This document shows, in pieces, positions 49,613 through 60,400 of a DNA stretch of 64,000 nt. The position numbers and the translations under genes are program-made. Source of the stretch: Mansonella perstans (taxonomy: Eukaryota; Nematoda; Chromadorea; Rhabditida; Onchocercidae); assembly GCA_037074765.1 (NCBI GenBank), contig JBAMDO010000070.1, positions 124,001 to 188,000 of the forward strand. Reading direction: 5' to 3'. The notes under the pieces are model-generated. The model was not told where the DNA came from. It was given only the letters and a program-made list of their open reading frames with translations, and did not search any database. The stretch's first letter is position 1. The number at the start of each line of letters is the position of its first letter.

Positions 49613-49855
49613 AGCAAACTAGAACAAGAAAAATTACAAGAAATTTTAGTTAAAAGACTATTTAAAACATCCATCTTAATAAAACATTTTGAAACAGCAA
49701 AAGAATGGACAGCATCTCTAGAAGTACAATACATTCCGATCGTTATCCGAGCGGGCAATACACAACGATTGTTAATATCAGATGAAGGAATGCTCCGACT
49801 AACTCTTAAAAAAATCTTTAAACGAAATAAAAGATATCAGAAAAGAAACGCCCTG
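49613..49855 (+). other. anomalous A-rich open reading frame
   Basis: About 80 codons open in one frame just upstream of the SOD fragment, containing LEQEKLQEILVKRLF, HFETAKEWTASLEV, IPIVIRAGNTQRLLISDEG and LTLKKIFKRNKRYQ. The plus strand is markedly A-rich, unlike neighbouring spacer. The frame further upstream is broken by stops. Not recognised; it could be debris of a mobile element or of transferred bacterial DNA. Confidence 0.35.
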
Positions 49856-50640
49856 ATTAGGAAGATCTCGGAAAAGGAGTTGGTGAAAAGATGGATGAAA
49901 GTCTTAAAAATGGTAATCCTGATGCCCGTGTTGCATGTGGTATTATTGCGCTTGGTGCTACTTCCTGAATTGGTTCTTTTTTTTGTGAATTTCCATTCAA
50001 GAGAAGCAAAATTTTGATGCATGAGATTTATCAGTCTCTTTCCTCGTGAAATAAGTAAAATGCATCAAATGCACTTTACTTATTTCGATTTGGTAATAAA
50101 ACGTTTAAAATTATCGATCCATATACTCGGGACAAAATAACGAAATGTTTTGTTCAGTGTTTGCCATTGGAAGCAGTGTTGAAGGATCAGAATAGAATTG
50201 TTTGAAATTAAAGAGAGCAATAATTATTTTCATGTAACGCTAGCGATCAGCACAAGCATCAAAAAAATTCAAAAGATAAAAATATAAATTGGTTATTTAA
50301 TTTTGCATATAACGAAAAACATTTAAGGCAACTAAGTACTACTAATTATTTTTACTTTTATCTCCCAATATTTTTATCTTTCGTGAAATTTTTCACGGAA
50401 AAAAATACCTTATCATTTTGAAAGAAGGATTTAGCATAGCTTAAATTTTAGAAGCACTTCTTTTTTCGTTACTACTTTACTAGTTTTACTTTTTTTTTTA
50501 CATTGCTAATTTGTTTTATTATTAATATTGTTTTTTATTAGTAAGTAAAAACATTTTTTATAATATTTGTTAAATACTTTTACAGTAGCTATGTAAATTA
50601 TCAAGGAGATAGTAATTTAAAAATAATCAAAACATCTACC
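49856..50640 (+). pseudogene. duplicated 3' end of Cu/Zn superoxide dismutase
   Basis: Bases 49861-49968 repeat the last 108 bases of the SOD coding region ([14 protein letters not shown], then [11 protein letters not shown], stop) with a few substitutions, and homology continues into the 3' flank. The downstream flank of the real gene (about 53840-54130) reappears at about 50360-50640 after roughly 320 bases of unrelated sequence. No active-site part is present. It is a non-functional partial duplicate with a later insertion. Confidence 0.85.
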
Positions 50641-50947
50641 ATCATTCATTTCTTTATACTGTGCTGCAACATTCTGTGGTTGGCTTTTTCCATGCTTGCG
50701 ATACTTTATTCAATAATGATTACGAATCGAGCTTTCATCATTCTCATATGATTGTTGTGTATTCAATTATCAACGGTTACTAATATTGTTGACAAAGAAA
50801 AATGCATTTATTTTCAAAAAATATCTCCTTTTATTTTCAAAAAATATCTCCTTAAAGAGTCAAAAATTGAATTAGTGGAAAGTTATTTGAGAAAATTTTT
50901 TTTTTTTTTTTGAAAGTTATTTGAGAAAATCGTGATTATTACTATCA

Positions 50948-51165
50948 ATGCATCGTCTTGGGACTTTCTTATTGATCGTTTGCGCTGCTTTCGTGATCCA
51001 AGTAAGTTAATTCAAGTAAGACTGTTTATAAACAGAAAAGAATATGTTTAAAGGTACGCTTCCAATTATTTCCATCAGGCTTGTAGTCCACGACCAAAAA
51101 ATACAACAAATAGATAAAAACCAGGAAAAGATGGACGCGATGGGCTGCCAAGTGACCAAAGGCAA
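50948..51165 (+). pseudogene. broken start of a secreted collagen-like gene
   Basis: Exon 50948-51001 encodes a signal peptide (MHRLGTFLLIVCAAFVIQ) with a consensus donor GTAAGT. Exon 51079-51165 continues in phase with ACSPRPKNTTNR, then an in-frame TAA at 51115-51117, then KPGKDGRDGLPSDQRQ, a Gly-X-Y-like stretch, and a GTTATT donor. No following exons were recognised. Either the locus is a dead collagen-like gene, or it makes a 30-residue secreted peptide and the Gly-X-Y resemblance is fortuitous. Confidence 0.45.
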
Positions 51166-52609
51166 GTTATTCATTGTTTTTCTATCTTAAAAATAAGAAT
51201 TATAACGTGAAAAAACGAAATTGGAAAATTCATTCTGTGAAAACAGAATAACTTTATTCGCTGCTCACACTTATATATTTCGTAAAATTTAATAAACTTT
51301 TTTGAGTTACTTCACATTTTTACTAAACTTCTGTTCAAGATGACACAAATAAAGCATATTTATTAAAAATTAAAACTTCATAAAACGACAAGTGATGTTT
51401 TTTATCCAATTATGGAGAAAAAAGTAATATCGCAATGAGAAAATTTTATGAATATAAAAAATTGTCCAAAGATATTAAAGTAAAGAATTTTTATTTCTTA
51501 ATTATTTTATTTATTGATAATTACATTTTTAACAAATTTATATTTTTGCAAAACATATAAATTTGTTAATACATTCATACTGTTTAGATTGATGCCATTT
51601 ATTCATAGTATCATAATAATGAGGACAGAGGTGAATTTGCTGATAACTATGACAACAATTGATATTTCCTTTGGACTATAAAAATTTGTCATTTAGAAAA
51701 AAATTAGTAAAAATTTCTGCTTAGTACTGCACACATAATGATGCAGCATAGTAATTTATATAACTTGTCACTTAGTATCTAATTACGTTCAAATGATACG
51801 CACAAAATGATACGTACGTGTACGTGTCAAAAATGTAATCATTTCAAAGCATAACATATAGGCATCTTAAGATATTTTATTGAAGATGATGAAACGAAAA
51901 TAGAAGGAAAGATTTATGAGATAATTCAGCAAAATCTCCTATTAGTCGTAAGGATTGATAGATTCAAGATCTTCGAGATTTCGATATAAAATTTATGCTA
52001 GTTGTTATTTTCATTATTCTTTTCCAGTATTAATCAAATTCAAATGGGAATTAAATTTCTAATTACATTTGCTAATTTTAATTGAACAGAAGTAATTTCC
52101 ATTTCCATTCCCTTAGCATTTGGGAAAAATTAAAAGATTTAATTATTGAGTTATGAATAATAAAAAATACAGTAATAAACAAATTAGAGAATTCTACTGG
52201 AAATTATGAAAATTTCGTCAGATAATTAGGATAATATCATAATTCCAATTGTAAAAATAAAATAATAGAAATAAATTATTCAAATAAAGAATACATATAT
52301 ACCATTGCCACTCTTCAAACATGCCAGTGTGAACATTACCGACCAAAATATTTTCAACATCAACAACATGTCATCAGCGTTTCAGTCAGTTACAATCAAC
52401 CACAGATTGATATTTCATTATAATTTCAGTTATAGAAATAAAATAATTAATACAAATTACTCAAATAGAGATTATATATACTGTACAGATACTGTATTTG
52501 CATTGTAACAATAATTATTCAATAACTGCAGTCTGAAACTTTTTCATAAAGCGAACGTCAAAGTGTATTACGTAGATGTTTTTGCTTTGTTTGTTATGCT
52601 TTTCCCACG
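51166..52609. other. intergenic region upstream of SOD
   Basis: AT-rich, no gene seen. An imperfect direct repeat (core AGAAATAAA..TTA..AAAT) occurs near 52260 and 52435. Presumably contains the SOD promoter. Confidence 0.5.
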
Positions 52610-53763
52610 ATGTTGTTTGCTGTATTCTTTGGGTACATTTTAGCTCGTTTTTTGTGTTGGTAAGTAATGAGCGGGATCATATCATGTTTTATATAATAGT
52701 TTATTTCTTTATAGGTTTAAAATTTTAAAATAACGATTTTTTTTTCAAATTTATAAAATAATTCTTGAAAAATTTGCAGCTTAAGAGATATGAATGCAAT
52801 AGCTGTATTACGTGGTGATAATGTTAATGGAGTTATTCGTTTCAAACAGGTCCGGTTTAATTTGAATTAATTAGTACAAAATTTCCATGTTTTAATTCTA
52901 TCGTATGGTACGTCTCAGTAAAGAAAAATTACATGTACTATAGCAAATTTAGGATGAATTAAAACTCCTCATCACTAATAGTTTTTTTTAATTCAATATA
53001 TGACTTTATTGATCAGTTAATAATTTCTGAAATCAGTCTTTTTAAAGGAGGAAGGCTCACCAACAGTTATTAATGGTGAAATCAAAGGTTTAACTCCTGG
53101 TTTGCATGGTTTTCATATTCATCAATACGGTGACACCACAAATGGCTGCATTTCCGCTGGTCCGCATTTCAATCCTTTTAACAGAACACATGGTGCTCCA
53201 GCCGTTAGTTTTATTCTATTTCCACAAAGAAAAGGAATCTGTATTTTTTTCTTTCATTAGCTTGATTTTTGAAATAATGCCTAATCCTAAATGGTTCTGA
53301 ATTTTAGTGTAGAATAAGATGACTTGTAATGGAAGCAAATAATTTTAATAGAAATTTGATGATTTTTTCTGCTCTCTTTTATTCGTAATTTATAATTAAC
53401 TTCCAGGATGAAATAAGACATGTTGGTGATCTTGGAAATGTTTTAGCCGGACCCGATGGCACTGCTAACATTTATATTTCTGACCAGCATGTGCAGGTGC
53501 AGCAAAAGTTTACAACGAGTATCATAATATATTCCTCGATATTAAATCAAATTTTGTATTTCTGTCATAGTTATTAAGTTTCCTTGTTTTCGTATTTCCA
53601 GTTATCTGGTCCGAATTCGGTAATTGGTCGTTCAATTGTTGTGCATGCTGATCAGGACGATCTCGGAAAAGGAGTTGGTGAAAAGATGGATGAAAGTCTT
53701 AAAACTGGTAATGCTGGTGCCCGTGTTGCATGTGGTATTATTGCGCTTAGTGCTGCTTCCTGA
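52610..53763 (+). CDS. sod-1: Cu/Zn superoxide dismutase, with possible N-extended isoform
   Basis: Core exons in phase: 52780-52849, 53048-53203, 53407-53496, 53602-53763. From the ATG at 52790 the product is 155 residues, the size and sequence type of filarial cytosolic SOD (dismutates superoxide to peroxide and oxygen). Marks: [19 protein letters not shown], the metal site [43 protein letters not shown], and C-terminal [16 protein letters not shown] then [14 protein letters not shown]. An acceptor TTTGCAG ends ten bases before that ATG. An upstream exon 52610-52659 ([16 protein letters not shown]) has a perfect GTAAGT donor and joins in frame, giving a 175-residue form with a hydrophobic N-terminus. 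The exon-3 acceptor TTTAAAG is unusual. Confidence 0.94.
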
Positions 53764-56700
53764 ATTGATTTCTCTTTTTTGTGAATCTCCATTCAAAAGA
53801 AGCAAATTTTGATGCTGTGGGATTTATCAGTCTTTTTACCTTGTGATCCCATTATTTTTATTCCTGTGAAATTTCTTACGAAAAAAATACCCTTATCATT
53901 GTAAGAAAGATTTAGCATAGCTTAAATTTTAGAAGGACTTCTTTTTTCGTTACCAGTTTACCAGTTTCATTTTTTTTTATTACATTGCTAGTTTGTTTCA
54001 TTGTTTTTTTCATCAGTGTTATTTTTTATTAGTAAACACAAACATTTTTTATAATATTTGGTAAATACTTTTATAATATCCATGTAAATTATCAAGGAGA
54101 GAGTAATTTAAAAACAAAGAAAATATCTCCATCACTTTTTTTTTTGTGCAGCTTTGTTGCATGTTTTGAGTTTAAAATTTAAATTCTCATTGATGTCATT
54201 GATCATTTATGTAATTCATCCTTCTACGTCAATGATATCATTATTTAAGATTGCTTTTACTGATCTTGTGCGAATCTTTCGTTTTGTTTTCAAATCACAA
54301 CTTGTAGACGAAACTTTATGAATTTCGTGTATATCAGCAGCAATCGCCTGATGCTGCTGCATTTTGCTGAATTAATTTATAAAAAGGTGGCGTCTAAATA
54401 AAATATTTCTACTCAAAATTGAAAATTCATCATCAATCATGATGCTTGTGTTCAATAGCGAAAATTAATAAAGCATTTCAACTAAGATAATTAATAAATA
54501 ATTAGTGAAGTTGTTCAATGAATTAACTTTTAAGTCAGAAGGGACCACTCACTGTAATTACACAAACTGTTAAATGAATCAGAGTTCGGTTGGTTTGAAA
54601 CATATGTGATGAAATAGAAAAGAAAACAACAGTTAATATCCATTAATTAAAAATAAACAAAACCGGTCCACTTCTAATGAATCATTGGATTTCCATTTCA
54701 GTTTATTAAAGAGAAAACTGGATCAAAACAAACATATGGTTATTACTGATTGAACGTATGTGTAACCCATGTACCCATATTCATATACATAGACATATGT
54801 AGAAACATTTGAAAGAATATGTCATATTTTAACCACTATAAATGTGAAATATAATCGTTATTGTTACCTTGCCAACGATAATTATAGAGTTCAAATATGC
54901 TCAGCTTTATATTTTGCTTAAATTTGAATTAATCCTTTATTTTTAATCATTTTGCAAAAATTTTAAAATTTCTTTTTTCGTTAATTTGTATAACAAATTC
55001 AAGTCTTCTCTTTTATTATTCAATTCCAATTCAAATTAATCCATTCGTATAAATTGATTAGTTTACCGTTTGAAAGGTTAAAAGTTTTCAACAATCATGA
55101 GTGACGAAAAAAGAAAAAAAGCATTTGACATTCCTGATTTTTGCCCCTGTTCCTAGCACCGTTTGTCATTTGAGCTAATCAAATAAAATGCTTTGGACTT
55201 ATTTTGTTTTAAATAAGTTATTCATGTTGTTAACATTTTCGAGTGAATTTGCAATTAACTGATTTACTCATTCGATGAGTAATTCAAGTGACGAGTATTT
55301 AATTGCAGTGTTTAATGAAATGATTATGACAAAAAGCATTTAAGAATTTTTCTAACAAAAAAACTTTACAAAACAATTTCTAAAGACTAGAAAAAGCTTG
55401 AAATATTTTTATTTGCAGTTTAAAATATTTACATAAGCAACATATTTTACTAAAAAAGCATTAATTCAATAAAAAAATTTCAAAGCAAAATAAGAAAATA
55501 ATAAAGTTTGAAGGTTGTATTATTTCTTCTCATTTTGCAAATCGGGCTTTTAAATGTTTTTTAAAAAAATTTACATGTTTTCTGTCCTTTCCAGAAAAAA
55601 GAAATTTGTTTGGCATTTGATGACTGTTATTTCTGTTCTTTTTTCCTTAGGTCGCAAATTAATTAATTTTAATTTTCATTTTTGAAATCATTTGCAATGA
55701 ATTTTATTCTCAGATTTTTATTTCCAGCAAGGTATTAAATGTTTTTAGCAAAATGAAAGCAAACTTTAAAATTAGTATGAACGGGTGAAAATAAACTAAT
55801 TAAATAACTTTTTAATCTAAACTGTTGACTACATAGGTGTGACAGTATGTAGTTTTGCATTTGAATTTAGAGATTAATGGTGAAATTTTAAACATGAGAA
55901 TCCGAAATTATTTATTTCATCATTCCTTTTCCATTTTTAAATTAAGATAATATATGAACCGGAAAATTGCAAAAATAATTGCAGTGCAAATAATTATCAT
56001 CACGAATTGAATTACAGTAATTATTAAACTATTGACATTAATCCATAAGAAAACAAATTGCTCTTATTTAATAATTTTGCTGTTAAAAATTAACGATGCC
56101 TTTTAACTAATCATTTTTTCCAGTTATTTCCATTCTTTTCTACGTTGCTTCTTTTTTCCAATTGGCAAAAATTTAAAAATTTTATCTATTATTAACAAAA
56201 CAAGAAGCGCGCACAATAGTATGATGGTTTGATGATTTGAAGAAAGTTACCATATACTATGCATATTCTTTTGATATGTATACCGTAACTTTGTTTTATT
56301 CCTCTTTCCCTTTTTAGCTTTTTTCCTTATTTTTATTTTTTCGAAAAATTGCAAATATATTGGCAAACTTCTTCAAACAAATGAAAAGTCCTTTACAATT
56401 TGTAAACTTATTGTTATTCGTATTTGCTATGCAATTTGCATTTTTTGGGTAAATTAAATAAATAACTAACTTACTAATTGAAGTAATTACTATAAACTAG
56501 CTAGTCGCAAACAGGTGCTAATTTTCTTGCCAGGAAAGAAAATTCCAAAAAATAAAAAATTTTACTGTTAACATGGCAAATATTGTCGTTACAGATAAAA
56601 TGAACAAATGTTTGGGGAAAGAGCTCGGAACAAGGATTAGAGAATGGATAAGAGGGTTGTGAATGATGGCGTGAAGTGAGTAGGAAGGACAAAAATGAAA

Positions 56701-57482
56701 ACTGAAGTGATTTTTGAATTTCGTTCCTGAAATAAATTTTCTGACCAGTTCTCAAAAAAAGGAAAAGAAGGAGTATTAGCAGGGAGAAAAGGTAAGGAGT
56801 AAAGCAATAAAATTTGATTGTTGAAATTTTACATAAAAAAATAAATTAAGGAAATATTTCTTTAAAACAGAATAATTCACTTTTATGAAATTATAATATC
56901 AATTAAAATGTTTTTTTGCTCATTTAATATCATTTGATTCGTTTACTTTAAAATTGTAGAAGACAGAATGGAACTTTAGCAAAAAAATTTTTTTTCGAAA
57001 CTTTTCAATGTTTCAAAATTTTCATTAGTTCTTATGCTCATTTTGTGGCTTTTCATTTCATTTGTTCGAACAATTGAAATGATTTATTTGTATACTTTGT
57101 GAGTTTGTTTGTCAATCAGTCAACCATGTATCGAAGTGTCACATCAATGTTTCCTAAAAATTCAAATATTTTCTAAGTATTTATCTAAGAGTGAAGTTAG
57201 TAGACGGGGAAGGAGGAAGGTAAGCAAAAGAAGGATTGTTAGAATGGAAAGGAAAATTGATGCCATCAAAGATCTCAGGTATACCACCTCTTGAAACCAG
57301 GCAGACAGATATTGGATAATAAGTTGAACATACAAGCGCAACCTGGCACAGTACATAGAGGTGAAACGAATAAAAAAACTTCCTAGTGCAGTTAAAAACG
57401 GGCTCTTCAATAAGCGAGTAGCAATTTCAAAATTACACTTGACTGATTGAAACACTCATTGTTGGTGACAAAGGACGAGAAA
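53764..57482. other. 3.7-kb intergenic region
   Basis: SOD 3' flank, then AT-rich sequence without supported multi-exon genes; one short minus frame is listed separately. A purine-rich block at 56590-56710 and the less AT-rich 57180-57480 stretch, just upstream of the next gene, look like its leader or promoter. Confidence 0.5.
54216..54362 (-). CDS. possible 48-residue basic protein or last exon
   Basis: ATG to TGA with a hydrophilic, basic product: MQQHQAIAADIHEIHKV, then DLKTKRKIRTRSVKAIL and an acidic end. An acceptor AATTCAG stands four bases before the ATG, the arrangement of a trans-spliced start or of an internal exon. No upstream exon recognised. Confidence 0.35.
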   Translation of the reverse strand: MQQHQAIAADIHEIHKVSSTSCDLKTKRKIRTRSVKAILNNDIIDVEG

Positions 57483-60400
57483 ATGTCAAAGCTTCTACGT
57501 AGCGTTTTGCTAATTGCTTCATTGTTTTTTCCTGAAATTGTTCATTCAGCTGAGGTATGTTTCGCTCTTTCTATTTTGAAAATTTTAATCAGTATAATTA
57601 AGTTTTGTCTGATAGCTTGACTGAATCATTTATTCCAAAAAAGCTTAAATTTTATAATTTTGAAACAAAAAATTTTAAACATCCAAATATTTCCATTTAT
57701 TTGTGAATAAAATACGAAAAAAAGAAATAATCAAATTTTTTTCCTAAGAATGATTTTTGCTAACTTTTTCTGTTTGATCTCGTCATGGTTATTGTCTAAA
57801 GTTAGGCCAGGCGAATATATTTTAAAAAGAAAGTCATTGTTATTGTCTAAAGTTATAAAAAGTAAAATTAAACTTTCAGGTGAATCTAGATGATATGCTT
57901 AGGTTATAACCAAAGTTTAATTTGATATCGATTCTTTTCTACATTATAAAAAAGCATGCGAAATTTTAAAGCAGAGATTATCATCGGATGGATAAATATT
58001 TGACATCGAAGGCATTTTTAAATTTGCTTATTTCTTATTCATATTATTCAGGAAAGGAACTTTAATAAGATGACCAGTGATTAGGTATATCAGATTATAT
58101 TAATCTATGTAAAGTACAATGGGAAAACTGTTCGGAAAATATTACAAAGTATTCCAAAAATATATGGAATATGTCCACGATATTAAGAAAATAATGAAAT
58201 TATTACAAAATATAATTGTTAATTAATTTTCATTCTAACAATTCAGATATTCCTAAGGAAGATATAGAAGTTAATTTTAATCATTTATCAATTATATATG
58301 AGTTAATTCGTTTTGTGGTACAATATTGGTTTTATGGTTTAAAAAGCTTTCCATTGGCAAGTATAAAGCATTACCAATTTTAAAATATTTTAATTTTGAT
58401 AACTCTTATTTCATTACATCACGAATTTGTCCTTTCATATTACTTTACCTTAGAAATGACAAGGAAAAGTCGAAAACTTGCATTATGCTTTTAAATTTGA
58501 AAAGTCAGCAAATTAAATGAAATCCATTCATTCTTTACTGTATTATGTTACTATTATTATAGTTATGATTGTTGTTATGATCACCACCGTGATCATTATT
58601 ATGATTGCGATTAATATTAAAAAGATTTTTATGCCGTACAGTCATAATTATTTTTATTCACATATTAACTAGATATTACTAAATAATAATTATCATATAT
58701 TAGAAATAATGTAAGCCAATTAATCTATTTACTTTGTGTTTTACTTACGTCAAAGAAATAGTATTACAAAAACACATTGCTATTTACATTTAAATTTGTG
58801 AATAACTAACTCACAACCAGCTTTATAATCAACGATTTATATAAACTTTTAAAAAATCAATCAATACTACTATTTTTCATCAACATACGTTATAGATATG
58901 ATGAATTTAGTTCAAGATATTGTTTACAAACGTAATCATTGATGTTTGCTACATAAATTGGTCATTTTTTCTTTTTATGTATTTGCGTTTAATTTTATTC
59001 CACAATTAACAATTAATTTAAAAGGAAATGTTAGGAATTATTTAATTACTATTACTTTCTACAGACGGCGATTAAATGAATTATGATAAATTAATGAGTT
59101 TTAATTACTCGAAAAACATTCATGATGTTCTTACTATTTTTGTTGAATATTTCAGAAAATATAGCTTTTCCAAAAACAGGAAAAAGAGGGAGTGAAAAAA
59201 AGAAGAGAGATAGAGAGAAAATGAGCGAATTCATTGAAATGTTTAATTGAAGTCATTGGAAATAGACAATACAGACTGTTACCATATGTAGTTCAACTCT
59301 ATCTTACTTAGTGCTACTCTTTAGTTATTGACAAAAATTTCGGCCTTTCTTCTACTACTTTATTCATTCCAATTCACAAACATTCATCATTTCAACTTTT
59401 GTTTACTTTATGACATCCTATTAGTTGAACGATGTCAACCAATTCATCAAACTATCTATCCTTTCTCCAATTTCACTTTTAGCACTCGACGAATATGCTA
59501 AAATAACAAAATCCATTTGTAAGTAATAGAATTCTTTTTTTCTGAGAAAATTAGAAAATGGAGGATAGGAAAAATTTTTAGTCTTTATTCAGTGCCTATT
59601 ATAGAAAAACAAATTATTTAAACTGAAAACATTATTTGAAATTTAAAGTAAAAAGATAAAAGATTTGAAAAGATTGCAAAGTTTTGCTTTAGACCGTATT
59701 TTAGAATTAAAACATCCTGATGTTGAAAATGAACTATAAAAAAGAATTCTAGTTGATCTGAACTTGAATCGTTCTTTATTTTTGTTTTGAAACAAAATCA
59801 TTCGCCGTTTTTCGGATCATCTGTTTTATTTCATCTCATTATTTCAGAGAGAATGGGAATATAAATCGGTGAAATATTCAAAAATTTGACTTATTTTTTA
59901 ATGAAATTTTTCATGCTAAAACAAATGTTGTGAATTTCCGCAAAAAAAACAAACGAACAAATGTTTCCTTTCATTGGAAAGCACAATGATGAAGTTGTTT
60001 GTTTACTATCAGAAGATCATTGAAAAAAGAAAGTGGATTGAAATGATTAACTGTCGTTGGTTGGTCAGTTGTTGATGGCTGGTATAAACAAATAAAATAA
60101 ATGAACTGGAAATTTAACTATGAAACTGTCATCATAAAGCTATGGTTAAATCTGAGATAAACTAAACAAATAATTTGACCAAATATCTCTTATTGCATTG
60201 AATAAATTTTTAATTGAATTAAATTATTCGATACTGAACATGTAAGAGCATCGTATTTGAATGATAATTGATGTAAAGTTAAGAAAAACAGTTATATTCA
60301 ATATTTTTCTAAATTAGCCACAAAATACTTTGTAATTAAATTAAAATGGAAAAAGATTTTTTCAAGCATTTCGGTTATGTCAAAAGAATTCGGGGAAATA

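Larger units (their letters stand above)
47635..50947. other. intergenic region with a duplicated SOD segment
   Basis: Mostly AT-rich without genes. The notable content is an A-rich block at 49320-49850 with a long open frame, followed by the superoxide-dismutase fragment (separate entries). Confidence 0.6.

Noticed and set aside
49769..50017. 82-codon plus frame with [12 protein letters not shown] and RLVLLPEL
   Set aside because: Its second half is the SOD fragment read out of frame; only the upstream A-rich part is kept as a separate oddity.
53624..53812. 62-codon plus frame overlapping the last SOD exon
   Set aside because: Out-of-frame reading of the true SOD exon.
57162..57455. 97-codon minus frame with a hydrophobic stretch
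   Set aside because: Lies in the presumed leader/promoter of the Cys-rich gene, without splice context or family resemblance.
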